A stretch of DNA of 64,000 nucleotides. It comes from M3007 sp041741155. GTDB taxonomy: Bacteria; Bacteroidota; Bacteroidia; Chitinophagales; Saprospiraceae. Position 1 is the stretch's first letter. Each line of letters opens with the position of its first letter. Position numbers and translations under genes: made by a program. Shown in pieces: positions 26,607 to 36,483 of this stretch. The DNA lies in contig JBGSKO010000104.1 of the NCBI GenBank assembly GCA_041741155.1, positions 1-64,000 of the forward strand. Reading direction: 5' to 3'. The notes under the pieces are model-generated. The model had not been told where the DNA came from. It saw only the letters and a program-made list of their open reading frames with translations, and ran no database searches.

Positions 26607-27245
26607 TTACTTTCGAAACTCGCCCGCAAGAAAAAAGCCCAGCTTTTCCATCCCAATCCGGGTACCCGTGAATTCGAAGGTGCCGCTGAGCGCTCCCGTT
26701 CTGGTATTCAGACTTTCCAGAGTAGCCACACCCTCGATACAATCGTAAGTTTCCCAATCTTCCTCGTTCAGCGTGATTTGTGCAACAGCCGAAAAACGCA
26801 ATGGCTCGTATGTATCCGTGTCGAAAACGGTAGTCAGCGGCAGCCTGGATAAATTACCCTTGGTAAAACCGGCCAGTACCAGATACAGGCGGTGCGCCAC
26901 ACCTGTCGAATCAGACCAGACCAGATTCAGGTGCAACGACAACATCTCGCCCTCCGGCACGCCGTCGAGCAGTTGCTCGCCTTTGGTCCAAAACGGCTCC
27001 TCGGCCATGAGCGTATTTTTTCCCAGTATGTTGTCGTAATACCGCCACATCAGGAGATTGACCGCGACAGGCTTTTGGGTATTCATCGGCACAGCGTGCT
27101 GGCCCTGGGTCAGCGCCACGCCGGATACCCGCATGACGCAGGTCGGACAGCTCAGGTTAAAACTATCGTTGGGCGCTTCGCGCACGAGGGTCACCTGGGC
27201 GTAAGCCGGAACCGTCAGCAGGAAAAACAGGAGTAAAAAGGGCAT
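26607..27245 (-). CDS. Exported protein of unknown function
   Basis: This 212-residue protein has a signal peptide (MPFLLLFFLLTVPAYAQ) and a beta-rich mature part. SCPTCVMRVSG near 35 holds a CxxC pair. I do not recognise the family; GVATLESLNTRTGALSGTFEFTGTR near the end resembles the core of lipid-binding or calycin-like folds in Bacteroidota surface proteins. The ATG at 27,245 is preferred to a longer ORF start since it begins the signal peptide. It lies directly upstream of cdd. Confidence 0.7.
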   Translation of the reverse strand: MPFLLLFFLLTVPAYAQVTLVREAPNDSFNLSCPTCVMRVSGVALTQGQHAVPMNTQKPVAVNLLMWRYYDNILGKNTLMAEEPFWTKGEQLLDGVPEGEMLSLHLNLVWSDSTGVAHRLYLVLAGFTKGNLSRLPLTTVFDTDTYEPLRFSAVAQITLNEEDWETYDCIEGVATLESLNTRTGALSGTFEFTGTRIGMEKLGFFLAGEFRK

Positions 27246-27333
27246 TGCGGTCGTGTTCAACGTTCGGGTGTTTGCATCGGGCAAAAGTAAAATTTCGAGC
27301 GACTTTTTTCTACAATACCGTCGTGCATCGCTC

Positions 27334-28638
27334 TTACTTAAGCGCCTCAAACAACCAATTGGCCAGCGCCTGCCGGTTGCTTGGAATGACGAGGCGCTGC
27401 TGGTCCCAGTCGTTGCGGATATTACCCAACTCTACATAAACAGCCACCGGAGCGATCGTTTCCCGCAGGGTGAACAACCCGCGGGGCGATACGGTACCGT
27501 TGTAGCGCTTTTGCGAACGCACTCTGGCATATTTTTGCAGAAACGTCTTGTGTATTTTCAAGGCAAGCTTTTTGCTCGGCTCGCTATCGGGACGGTAGTA
27601 AAAAAACACGTCCGTTTCCTTGTGCCGAAGCCGGGAGTCCACATGAATTTCGATAATCGTCTGGTCTTCCACACCAGCTTTGGTGTGTATTTCCGTGAAT
27701 TCGTTGATGAGGGTGGTGCGCTGGGCAAGGCGCTCTTTTTGATCAAGCGGGATGGTTAGCCCCCCCCAAACCGTCTCGTCTTTGTCGCACTTCAGAAAAG
27801 CGACATCGCGGATGCCGTCATTGTCGTCCCGAACAATCATGTAGGCTGTAGCGTCGTGGCTGATGAGCAAGCGCACCAACCGGAGGGACACATCGTAGGC
27901 GTACTCGTCCTCACAGAGTGTTTGCCGGGCACGCTGCCCCTCGGCGCCACCGTCGGGACCGCCGTGCCCGCTGATTACATAAAACACCTTACCTTTTAAC
28001 TTCTGGCTGAGCAACGGTGTTTTTTGATACTTTTTTCCAAAAATTGGAAACACCCGGCTGCCTTCAGCAACACCCGGCTCTCGAAGCCGAACGGAGGTAT
28101 TTATCCGGGATACCCCGGCTTCTTTTACGGCGTCCATCATTGCGACCTCTTCCCGACAATTGAGTTCGTGCCAGGGGACCCACAACACCTTGTCGTCTAT
28201 AAAACCGCGTGCGCGCAGCCCTTTTTCCAGTGCCCACTTATTGTAATCGGAAATACGCGTAGCCGTCTGCCAGTTGTCAATACCTAGGGTCGAGCGGATG
28301 GTTTTGCCATCGTATTGCACCACCTGCACCGGAATTTTGTACACTGCATTGACCTTCAGGCGGTAGTCCTCCTTAAGGCCATTGATCTTAAAAAATTCGG
28401 TAGCGTTGCAGGGGTAACCGTCGAGGTTGAAGCGCGCCAGCAACGTGGGGACACTCTCCCCGGACAGCGCCGCCGTTTGCAGGTACACCAGGGCGGGCTT
28501 GGCGGACTTGATTGCCGTTGCGCGGGCAGCCGCTTTTTTTTGAGCAAGCACAGGCGCCGAAACACAAAACAGCAGCAGTACCGCCAGGTGCCGGAAATAC
28601 AATTTAAAAAGCCTGGTGTCGAACGGGAGGTGACGCAT
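27334..28638 (-). CDS. N-acetylmuramoyl-L-alanine amidase (Amidase_3) with LysM-like region
   Basis: This 434-residue exported enzyme has a signal peptide (about 15-33, ending VLAQ). A LysM-like module at about 58-105 has the pattern GESVPTLLARFNL...FFKINGLK...NAVYKIPV. The C-terminal Amidase_3 domain (about 205-430) shows ISGHGGPDGGAEG with the first zinc His, EDEYAYDVSLRLVRLL with a zinc Glu, IEIHVDSR with a further His and VELGNIRND with the catalytic Glu. Such enzymes remove peptide stems from peptidoglycan during daughter-cell separation. Length and order fit AmiC-like proteins of Bacteroidota. Confidence 0.85.
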   Translation of the reverse strand: MRHLPFDTRLFKLYFRHLAVLLLFCVSAPVLAQKKAAARATAIKSAKPALVYLQTAALSGESVPTLLARFNLDGYPCNATEFFKINGLKEDYRLKVNAVYKIPVQVVQYDGKTIRSTLGIDNWQTATRISDYNKWALEKGLRARGFIDDKVLWVPWHELNCREEVAMMDAVKEAGVSRINTSVRLREPGVAEGSRVFPIFGKKYQKTPLLSQKLKGKVFYVISGHGGPDGGAEGQRARQTLCEDEYAYDVSLRLVRLLISHDATAYMIVRDDNDGIRDVAFLKCDKDETVWGGLTIPLDQKERLAQRTTLINEFTEIHTKAGVEDQTIIEIHVDSRLRHKETDVFFYYRPDSEPSKKLALKIHKTFLQKYARVRSQKRYNGTVSPRGLFTLRETIAPVAVYVELGNIRNDWDQQRLVIPSNRQALANWLFEALK

Positions 28639-28773
28639 TCGGGCAAATTTGAACAAAAAAGTTTTTGGTCTTCGGCAAAGGACGGACTTTTAACGCCTAT
28701 TTGTCGCTGCACACCCTGTCTGCCCGTCAACATATCTTGCCTTACCAAACTAAAAATCAACACCTTACACGAT

Positions 28774-28781
28774 TATTTTTG
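28774..28781 (+). promoter_or_regulatory. Bacteroidota -7 promoter element for the DinB-like gene
   Basis: TATTTTTG matches TAnnTTTG exactly, 69 bp upstream of the ATG at 28,850. No good -33 TTTG is seen at the expected spacing, so confidence is moderate. Confidence 0.4.
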
Positions 28782-28849
28782 TCCATAAAATTTTGCCAGA
28801 AACGGGCAAACCCAGGCAAACACCACAAACGAGACTCGATCTATCGTCC

Positions 28850-29386
28850 ATGAGCACAAAAATTTTGGAACAAAACACCGCCTATTACAAGCAGGTCGAA
28901 AGCCTGCTGAACTCCCTCGAAACAACTGCCGATGCGGTACTGAACCAAAAACCTGCCCATGGTGGCTGGTCGGCCATTCAGGTCATGCACCACCTTATTT
29001 TATCGGAGGAGTTGTCGCTGCGCTACGTGCAAAAAAAATTGAGTTTTGAATCAAATTTGGGGAATGCCGGCCTGCCGGAATGGCTGCGTGCCCGCACGTT
29101 GTGGTTTTACCTGAACGTCCCCATCAAGTTCAAAGCCCCACCCATGGTAGGCCGCGAAAATCTGCCCGATGTTGCTACATTCGCCGACACAAAAGCGCGC
29201 TGGATGGACATCCGGCGCCAATGGGCCGAATACTTCAGCCAAATGCCGCCTGATATCGCGAGCAAGGCCGTTTACCGCCACCCACTGGCCGGTCGGTTGA
29301 GCTGGTTGGGCATGATCACTTTTTTCCGCACCCACTTCGAGCGGCATTCGAAACAAATCCGGCGGACACTCCGCCAAACAGCATAA
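28850..29386 (+). CDS. DinB-like four-helix protein
   Basis: This 178-residue cytoplasmic protein is of the DinB/YfiT superfamily. It shows the usual metal-site histidines: GGWSAIQVMHHLILSEE near 38-54 and FFRTHFERHSKQIRR near the C-terminus. Superfamily members include thiol S-transferases and damage-inducible proteins; the specific function is unknown here. The ATG at 28,850 starts MSTKILEQNTAYY, a normal N-terminus. It precedes two secreted proteases in the same direction, but the relation is probably only positional. Confidence 0.8.
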   Translation: MSTKILEQNTAYYKQVESLLNSLETTADAVLNQKPAHGGWSAIQVMHHLILSEELSLRYVQKKLSFESNLGNAGLPEWLRARTLWFYLNVPIKFKAPPMVGRENLPDVATFADTKARWMDIRRQWAEYFSQMPPDIASKAVYRHPLAGRLSWLGMITFFRTHFERHSKQIRRTLRQTA

Positions 29387-29407
29387 AACGACAACCTTTA
29401 TTTGAAT

Positions 29408-30937
29408 ATGAAAAACATTACCCTCCTGCTTTTTTTCTTTATCTCTGTTGCACTGCACGCGCAGGTTGAACCCGACAAAAACAGCCTTGCACCGTGCGGC
29501 ACCGTGTCGCACATTGACGGCTGGCTGAAAAAATACCTGGCTGCTCCAATGGAATTTCCGGAAAGTACCGACACCCTATGGGCCGGCATACAAATCCACC
29601 TCTTAGCCAACGATAACGGTTCCGGACGCTTTGGCCCGGATCGTATGCTGGACGCCTTTTACCGCCTGAATGAAGATTACGCCCCCACGGGCATCCGGTT
29701 TTATTTCAAAAATGATTGGAACCTGCTCAATAACTCCGCGTGGCACCAGCACAACGAGCTGACGCAGGGTATCGCCATGATGGCCGCCAACAACGTGCCG
29801 GATGCGCTCAACGCCTATTTTGTGATCACTGCGGCAGGCAACTGCGGTTACAACCTGCCCTACGGCGGCGTAGCTATGACGCACAGCTGCTCCGGCCCCA
29901 ACGACCACACCTGGACCCACGAGATCGGCCACGCCTTGTCTATTCAGCACCCTTTTATCGGCTGGGAAGGCAAGACCTACAACATCAATAACCCCACGCC
30001 CGATACCCTCACCTACGACTACACACACTTCCACAGCACACCCGACACCATCGTGCCCGCCCCGCTGGACACTGCCCTTGTGGAATATGTGGACGGCAGC
30101 AACTGCGGTATTGCTGCCGACCGCATCTGCGACAGCGGCCCCGATTACCTGAGCTACCGCTGGAATTGCAATGCCCAGGGCCTGAGTACCGTACAGCAAA
30201 AAGACCCTGCCGGAGCGACGTTTTATTCCGACGGTTCTCTGTTTATGTCGTACGCCAATGATGCCTGCCAGAACCGCTTTTCGCCGCAACAGACGCAGAT
30301 CATGCGCGCCAGACTCCAAACGAACAAAGCATCCTGGCTGGCGGCCCAGGCGCCGGCGCCCATCGTAACTACAACCGCCCAGTTGCTGTCCCCGATCAAC
30401 AACAGCCCCGCACCCACAACCGGCGCGCAACTACAATGGTCCTCAGTGCCCGGCGCCACACACTATCTGGTGCAGGTATCCAAAGTGGCCAGCTATTCGG
30501 CCAAAGACTTCGAGGCCGTTGTGACGGACACTTTCGCGCTCACAGGAGCACTGACGGCCAACTGGAGTTACTACTGGCGCGTGCGCCCGTTCAACATTGG
30601 CTCCGTCGGACCGTACACCACCCCGCATGGCCGGTTCCTTGCCACAACCGTGAGCACCATGCAGTCGGCTACCGAAGCCGGCTGGCGCATGTACCCCACC
30701 CTGCTCGCTTCCGGACAACCGCTTATGCTGGAGGTTCCGGAAACCTGGGCCGGTCAATCGGCCAACTTCCGCGTGTTTGACGCCGCCGGACGGTTGATGT
30801 GGCAGGATGAGGTGCTGCTGGAAGGCCAAAAACAGGTGCTGCATTTGCCCGCGGAGGCCTGGTCGAACGGTTTGTACTACCTCGTTTGCTCCGGCAAGCC
30901 GGGCGTTTTCCGGCAATCTGTGGTCATAAATAAATAG
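29408..30937 (+). CDS. M43-like (cytophagalysin/pappalysin-type) metalloprotease, T9SS cargo
   Basis: This 509-residue secreted protein has a signal peptide (1-18, ending LHAQ) and a metzincin zinc site HEIGHALSIQH starting at His171 (HExxHxxxxxH). A Met-turn region FMSYANDACQNRFSPQQ follows about 110 residues later. A fibronectin-like segment (about 325-415) and a C-terminal type IX sorting domain (about 425-509) with MYPTLLASGQPLMLEV and a final VVINK follow. It probably acts as a cell-surface or secreted protease. The neighbouring gene at 31,094 is a tandem paralogue. Confidence 0.85.
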   Translation: MKNITLLLFFFISVALHAQVEPDKNSLAPCGTVSHIDGWLKKYLAAPMEFPESTDTLWAGIQIHLLANDNGSGRFGPDRMLDAFYRLNEDYAPTGIRFYFKNDWNLLNNSAWHQHNELTQGIAMMAANNVPDALNAYFVITAAGNCGYNLPYGGVAMTHSCSGPNDHTWTHEIGHALSIQHPFIGWEGKTYNINNPTPDTLTYDYTHFHSTPDTIVPAPLDTALVEYVDGSNCGIAADRICDSGPDYLSYRWNCNAQGLSTVQQKDPAGATFYSDGSLFMSYANDACQNRFSPQQTQIMRARLQTNKASWLAAQAPAPIVTTTAQLLSPINNSPAPTTGAQLQWSSVPGATHYLVQVSKVASYSAKDFEAVVTDTFALTGALTANWSYYWRVRPFNIGSVGPYTTPHGRFLATTVSTMQSATEAGWRMYPTLLASGQPLMLEVPETWAGQSANFRVFDAAGRLMWQDEVLLEGQKQVLHLPAEAWSNGLYYLVCSGKPGVFRQSVVINK

Positions 30938-31093
30938 GTAATTGCGATTCCTGGACAAAAAAAGACTACCCGTCCAGGCAGCGCATCGTCCGGCAACGCC
31001 CTACCTTGTGGCGGATTGGCGTCCGGCACTTTTGAAACAGGTGTTTTGCGGGCGCGATCTATCTGCAACCAACGACTCAAACCTTCTTGCGGA

Positions 31094-32599
31094 ATGCGCA
31101 TAAAATCTACTCTTCTGTTTTTTAGTCTGCTGCTTGGCACTATAGCATCTGCCCAGCAAACCGGCGATAACTGGTGCGGCACACACACCGAATCGCCCTG
31201 GCTCGACTGGTACCAGCGCAACACGGGCCTTTTTACTGCCAACGACGGCGATGCCGACACCACCTGGTTGTATGTGCCGGTGACGTTACATATCGTAGGG
31301 AACAATAGCGGTACGGGTTATTTCCCGCTGGACAATGCTATTCGCGCCGTGTGCGAAATGAACAGCACGTACGAACCCGCACATATCCGTTTCTACCTCT
31401 TGCCCGGCGATGCCGTGCGCTACCACAATAATTCGAGCTGGCATGAGCACGACTTTAACGGTGGATCCGACATGATCAACTCGGTTATCCCCGGTATTCG
31501 CAACCGCCTGAATGCGTTCATCGTGTCCGACCCGGCGGGCAACTGTGGCTACTCCTGGCAGGATGCCATCGTGCTGAAATCCGCCTGCTCCGGCACGGGC
31601 AATACTACCTGGTCGCATGAAGCCGGCCACCACTTCTCGCTGCCACACCCGTTCTTTGGCTGGGAAGGATTTAACTGGAACTATACTCAACCGGCCCCCC
31701 AGAAAATAAACAACCGCGCTGTTGAAAAAACTGATGGAACCAACTGCTATGTCGGCGGCGACCGCTTCTGCGACACCGAACCAGACTACCTCAACAACCG
31801 CTGGCAGTGCAACGGCGACCTGCGCAGCAACACCCTCCAACACGACCCCGATAGTATTGCGTTCCGCTCGGATGCTTCACTCCTCATGGGCTATGCCAAC
31901 GATGTGTGTTCCTCGCGTTTCACCGAAGAGCAAATAGCTGCCATACGCGCCAACCTGCAAACGGAGCACAGCCAGTACCTGCAAATTACCGCCCCCCTGC
32001 CCGAAATCAACGACAACGACCAGGTAGTACTGGTTAGCCCGATAGACTCCACCGAGAGCGTGCAGTACAACCACATCGAACTGAAATGGAACAAGGTGCC
32101 CGGCGCGCGCTACTATTCCGTCGAAATCAGCCGGACCCCCAACTTCTCCAGTAAATTTTTCTCCGAAACCCTGATTGACGCGGACAGTATCGTGATCAAT
32201 AAAACTATGCCCAACAACTGGACGCTGTTCTGGCGCGTACGGGCATACAACGACTGGGATATTTGCCAGCCGTACGACAATGCTCAGATTGGTTCGTTCC
32301 GCACCCAGAACCTGTCGGCAACCAACGATCTGGAGCGCTCCGCCGTCATTAGTCTGGCGCCCAATCCCGTCATGGCCGGCGCCCCGGCCATATTGCGCAT
32401 TGATTCGGAGCAAACCATGGACCTCGCCATCATGCTCTGCGATGCCGCAGGTCGGATATGCCACCAGCAACGCTACCGCGTGTTTTCCGGCGAAAACCAG
32501 TTCGATATCCCGACAGCCCACCTGAGCGCCGGGTTTTACTCCGTGCTGTTGCAAAATGAAAAAGGCGCTACGGTGAAACGCCTTGTGGTGGTGGAATAA
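31094..32599 (+). CDS. M43-like metalloprotease paralogue, T9SS cargo
   Basis: This 501-residue protein has the same build as its upstream neighbour: a signal peptide (ending IASAQ), zinc site HEAGHHFSLPH at His175, a conserved DRFCDTEPDYLNNRW segment, the Met-turn LMGYANDVCSSRFT, a fibronectin-like stretch and a type IX C-terminal domain with SLAPNPVMAGAPAIL and a final RLVVVE. The two share order and many motifs but differ clearly in sequence, so the duplication is not recent. The ATG at 31,094 begins the signal peptide. The flippase gene starts 5 bp after its stop. Confidence 0.85.
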   Translation: MRIKSTLLFFSLLLGTIASAQQTGDNWCGTHTESPWLDWYQRNTGLFTANDGDADTTWLYVPVTLHIVGNNSGTGYFPLDNAIRAVCEMNSTYEPAHIRFYLLPGDAVRYHNNSSWHEHDFNGGSDMINSVIPGIRNRLNAFIVSDPAGNCGYSWQDAIVLKSACSGTGNTTWSHEAGHHFSLPHPFFGWEGFNWNYTQPAPQKINNRAVEKTDGTNCYVGGDRFCDTEPDYLNNRWQCNGDLRSNTLQHDPDSIAFRSDASLLMGYANDVCSSRFTEEQIAAIRANLQTEHSQYLQITAPLPEINDNDQVVLVSPIDSTESVQYNHIELKWNKVPGARYYSVEISRTPNFSSKFFSETLIDADSIVINKTMPNNWTLFWRVRAYNDWDICQPYDNAQIGSFRTQNLSATNDLERSAVISLAPNPVMAGAPAILRIDSEQTMDLAIMLCDAAGRICHQQRYRVFSGENQFDIPTAHLSAGFYSVLLQNEKGATVKRLVVVE

Positions 32600-32604
32600 A
32601 CGAC

Positions 32605-34101
32605 ATGGGCGTTATTCAGCGACAAGGGATCAAGCATTCGATCGTCAATTTTGTGGGGCTGGCCGTCGGTATGGTCAGCACGTTGTTTGTGTATTCCCAA
32701 AAGGAAGTGGTGGAAGCCTACGGCCTCGTGCAGTTTTTGCTCAGCATCGGCATGATCGGTTTCCCATTGTTTTCGTTTGCCAGCAGCGCTATTGCCCTGC
32801 GTTTTTTTCCCTATTTCGAAGACAAGCCCAGTGGTCACCACGGTTTTTTGACCATGCTGCTCGGCTTGAGCCTTGTTGGCTGGACTGTTTGCGCCGGCAC
32901 AGCCCTGCTTTTTTGGGGAAACATCAAATCCGCTGTAGCCGGAGATTCCAATGTGCTGTACCAGCACCTCTGGATAGCCTTTCCCTTGACGCTGCTTTTC
33001 ACTGTGGCTACGGTGTTCACCCAGTATGCGGCCAACCTGAAGCGGATCGTAGTGCCCTCCCTGCTCTTCGATTTTTCCCTTAAAATGGCCCTGCCAACAT
33101 TGCTGATCGGCCTGTGGATGCACTGGTTCAGCCTGCAAACCATGTTGTGGCTGCTGCTCGTGCATTTTGCATTGGTCACCGTTAGCCTCGTAGTGTACTT
33201 GTTGTTCATGGGCGAGCGGTTCGCCCGGCCCAATTGGGATTTTCTGACCCCAAAAATGCGGCGCGACATCGGCAGCTATGCCGGTTTTATCATGATCTCG
33301 GGCGTGGCGGTACTGCTGACCGTCCGCGCCGACACATTTCTCGTAGGGGCGCTCACCGACATGAAACGCACCGGCATCTACGCCATCGCGCTCAACATCG
33401 CCGTGGCAATAGATATCCCGATCAAGGGCCTGCATGCCGCCAGCGTGCCGTTTATGACGAAATACCTGGCCGAGAAAAACTGGTCGGAACTGAGCAGCCT
33501 GTACCACAAGGTGTCCATCAACCTGCTCACGGCCGGGCTGCTACTTTTCGGCTGTATCTGGGTGTCGGTGGACGACCTGTACCAGCTGATGCCCAACACC
33601 GGCGAGGTATCGCAGGGCAAATACGTGTTGCTGTTTTTGTGTATCGGCAAGCTGATCGAAATGGCCGTCAGCCTGAATAGTCCCCTCGTCTATTACTCCG
33701 AATACTACCGCTACTCGCTGATCTCCTTCTGCGTGTTGGCTGCGGCCAATGTCGGCTTCAATATCTGGCTCATTCCCCTGCTCGGGCTGCCCGGCGCTGC
33801 GGTGGCCACGTTGCTTTCCATCACCTGCTACTCCCTGTTCGGGCTGGCGTTGGTGTGGACCAAATTCCGGATGCAACCGTTCACCCGAAGTATGGCCCTG
33901 GCCGGCGCCTTGGCTCTGGTAGCAGTGGCGGCCGTCTGGTTCCTGCCGTCCACCGGTTATCTGCTGCTCAACATCGCATTGCGCTCCGGGCTGTTTGCCT
34001 TGTTGTTTGGGGTGCTGGTGATCCGGTTCCGGGTATCGGAGGATATTCTGTCGCTGTGGGCGGCGGTACAGGAGCGGGTGCGGGGCGTTGGAAATAAATA
34101 G
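32605..34101 (+). CDS. Polysaccharide flippase-like membrane protein (Wzx/MATE fold)
   Basis: This 498-residue protein has about 14 hydrophobic helices with the spacing of oligosaccharide flippases of the MVF superfamily. The start MGVIQRQGIKHSIVNFVGLAVGM is typical of Bacteroidota members. It would move lipid-linked sugars across the inner membrane, but no glycosyltransferase genes are near, so the substrate is unknown. It begins 5 bp after the upstream protease stop, suggesting translational coupling or one transcript. Confidence 0.85.
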   Translation: MGVIQRQGIKHSIVNFVGLAVGMVSTLFVYSQKEVVEAYGLVQFLLSIGMIGFPLFSFASSAIALRFFPYFEDKPSGHHGFLTMLLGLSLVGWTVCAGTALLFWGNIKSAVAGDSNVLYQHLWIAFPLTLLFTVATVFTQYAANLKRIVVPSLLFDFSLKMALPTLLIGLWMHWFSLQTMLWLLLVHFALVTVSLVVYLLFMGERFARPNWDFLTPKMRRDIGSYAGFIMISGVAVLLTVRADTFLVGALTDMKRTGIYAIALNIAVAIDIPIKGLHAASVPFMTKYLAEKNWSELSSLYHKVSINLLTAGLLLFGCIWVSVDDLYQLMPNTGEVSQGKYVLLFLCIGKLIEMAVSLNSPLVYYSEYYRYSLISFCVLAAANVGFNIWLIPLLGLPGAAVATLLSITCYSLFGLALVWTKFRMQPFTRSMALAGALALVAVAAVWFLPSTGYLLLNIALRSGLFALLFGVLVIRFRVSEDILSLWAAVQERVRGVGNK

Positions 34102-34232
34102 ACGGAAACCCAACTAATGCCGGGTATTTATTCCAAACAGGACGGCTTTTTACCAAAAAAGATTTCGGCGGCATAGTGTTTGTGCATCAACACATCACAA
34201 TCTTTTTTTTCATCCATCAACCGTACGTACCC

Positions 34233-35342
34233 ATGCGCAATCTTCTAATCCTGCCACTCGTATGCCTGTTGGCCACCCAGGCATTTGCCCAAGAACCCAC
34301 CAGGCATCCCGATACGCCCGACACCACAAATTGCTTTGCCGGCACCGTCTGGTTCAATACCGCTGGCATTGACACCATATTCCTCTGCTATGGCGACTCC
34401 ATTTTGGTAGAACATAACGGCGATCAGGTCTTCAGCCCGCCCGTACCTGGTTTATTGCAGGGAATCAGATATATTATATACCAGTGTCAACCAACCGGCG
34501 ACAGTAGCTATCAGGCCATGCTGAACGATACCTGCCTTTGGCCTGGTAGCTTATCCGGATATTGGGCAACATTTGGACCTGCCGACGGCAACCATTGGAT
34601 TCGCAACACGAGTTTATTCCATTCGGTACTTTTTGGCAACGGAAGCACTTTCGCCAGCACTTTCGCTCCGGCTACATTCAACGATTTTGCATCTCAGGAA
34701 TTGGAGCCTGGTTGTGTGCATGTAAATACCGATGCGGCTTTCACTGTGGTATTTCTCTCGGAAATACGACGCAGCAATTTTCAATACGACCCTACCGACC
34801 CATGCCTGGGCACAATCCGCTTGCGCGGTGGTGTTGCTGAGTGGGATACTTCGGCCACATATACCTTAACCATCACTCTGGCCGGCGATACGAGCGTGCA
34901 CGCCGTGATCCACACCCTGCCAGGAGAGATGAAGCACGGGGCATACGTATCGTTTACCGTACCGCAGCCTGGTTTGTACTTCGTCGCTGCAAGTGATGCA
35001 ACCGGCTGCGCAAATTATTTTGAAATTGATATGTCGCCCTGTAAGCCGACTACATCCACCCATACGGAGGCAGGGCAAGGCGCTCCTTTGGTCAGCGTAG
35101 TCCCAAGCCCGGCGCATACGGGCAGCCCGGTGGTACTCTACCTGCAAGTAGAGCAAGCAGCAACCATTTGGGTGTCGGTGTTCGGCCCCGACGGCCAGTC
35201 TTTTTTCCAACAAAACAGTTTGCTGCCTGCCGGCAAAACCCAAATCAACATTCCAACTAGCCGCCTGCGTGCCGGTGTGTACACCGTCTTGATACGGCAC
35301 GAAAGCGGCACAACGACCCAACGGTTTGTGCTCATGGAGTAG
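34233..35342 (+). CDS. Secreted protein with T9SS C-terminal domain
   Basis: This 369-residue protein has a signal peptide (1-19, ending AFAQ), a middle of unknown fold with several Cys, and a type IX sorting domain (about 285-369) with VSVVPSPAHTGSPVVLYL, a Gly/Ala-rich LPAGKTQINI strand and a final QRFVLME. No catalytic motif is visible. It probably ends up secreted or attached to the cell surface. It lies 131 bp after the flippase gene. Confidence 0.75.
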   Translation: MRNLLILPLVCLLATQAFAQEPTRHPDTPDTTNCFAGTVWFNTAGIDTIFLCYGDSILVEHNGDQVFSPPVPGLLQGIRYIIYQCQPTGDSSYQAMLNDTCLWPGSLSGYWATFGPADGNHWIRNTSLFHSVLFGNGSTFASTFAPATFNDFASQELEPGCVHVNTDAAFTVVFLSEIRRSNFQYDPTDPCLGTIRLRGGVAEWDTSATYTLTITLAGDTSVHAVIHTLPGEMKHGAYVSFTVPQPGLYFVAASDATGCANYFEIDMSPCKPTTSTHTEAGQGAPLVSVVPSPAHTGSPVVLYLQVEQAATIWVSVFGPDGQSFFQQNSLLPAGKTQINIPTSRLRAGVYTVLIRHESGTTTQRFVLME

Positions 35343-35531
35343 GCGCGCCAATCTATCTACCCGCAACTACAAACTTTGGTAACAACTTAGGCAGGGGCAG
35401 CGCCCCCACCTCGCGTCTTTTTCTCCATTTCATGCGTACCGATTGCTCAAAAATGCCGTTTTTGGCGCGGTTTTTTGAGAAAAAAAATAGCAAAACAACT
35501 CTATCCACCTAACATCAACCGACACCTTATC

Positions 35532-36458
35532 ATGAGCAACGAATCAACATCCTCCTCCAGAAATCTCGCCATTGCCATTATCGCCGCAGTCCTGCTGACC
35601 GCTCTGTTGGGCTGGTCCATTTGGAAAATCCGCTCGCTGGGCGCTGAAAAAGAAAAGCAGGAAATGCTGATCGCTTCCCTCTCCCAGGAAAAAGCCCAAT
35701 TGGAAAGCAGCCTCGACAGCCTGCAATTGGCCCTGAACAACGTGCGCAGCGAAAACGAAGAGCTTCAGGGAAAAGTCAGTGCCTCGGCTTCCGTGCTGGC
35801 TGAAAAAGATGCCATCATCCGGCAGTTAAAAGGAAAAACTGCCCAACAGGCTTCCGAACTCCGCATACAAGTGGATGGTTTGAAACAAGCCAAAGCCGAG
35901 TACGAGGCGATTCTCGCCGTGCTGCGGGCCGAAAATGATCAGCTCAAGGCCGAAAACGCGGAACTGCGAGCCGAAAATGCCGAACTGCGCGACAGCACGT
36001 CCCAACTCTCCGCCAAGGTAGGCGACCTCGCCACCAAGTTGGCCGATCAAATCCAGCGCACCCAGTCGGCCCAGTTCAAAGCCACCGCTTTCAAGGTGGA
36101 AATGGAACGCCGGAGCGACAAGCTGACGGCCAAAGCCCGTCGCGTACGCAACCTCACCGTCGGCTTCGACCTGGCCGATGTGCCCGAAAAATACCGCGGC
36201 CCACAAAAACTCTACCTCGTCATCTCCGACGCAAACGGCACCCCCATCGCTGCAGCCAACCCCACCAAAGTCACCATCGAAGCGCCCACCGGTCCCATCC
36301 CGATCATCGCCCAGCAAACACGCGCTGTCAACCTCGTTCAAACCCAACGCCTCTCGTTCAACTACAAACTGGAGGAAAAACTCAAGAGCGGGAACTACGT
36401 CGCTGCGGTGTACTGCGACAAAGGACTGCTTGGCGCATCCAGTTTCCGGCTACAGTAG
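35532..36458 (+). CDS. Membrane-anchored coiled-coil protein
   Basis: This 308-residue protein has a short polar N-terminus, one transmembrane helix (about 11-31) and a long heptad coiled coil (about 37-205) rich in Glu, Lys, Gln and Leu, including AENAELRAENAELR repeats. A small beta-rich C-terminal domain (about 215-308) contains VGFDLADVPEKYRGPQKLYLVI. The layout suggests a periplasmic spacer or scaffold. The C-terminal domain is a recurrent Bacteroidota type of unknown role. The ATG at 35,532 gives the short N-terminus before the helix. Confidence 0.75.
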   Translation: MSNESTSSSRNLAIAIIAAVLLTALLGWSIWKIRSLGAEKEKQEMLIASLSQEKAQLESSLDSLQLALNNVRSENEELQGKVSASASVLAEKDAIIRQLKGKTAQQASELRIQVDGLKQAKAEYEAILAVLRAENDQLKAENAELRAENAELRDSTSQLSAKVGDLATKLADQIQRTQSAQFKATAFKVEMERRSDKLTAKARRVRNLTVGFDLADVPEKYRGPQKLYLVISDANGTPIAAANPTKVTIEAPTGPIPIIAQQTRAVNLVQTQRLSFNYKLEEKLKSGNYVAAVYCDKGLLGASSFRLQ

Positions 36459-36483
36459 CGGATTGATGCAGTACATTTGGCCC

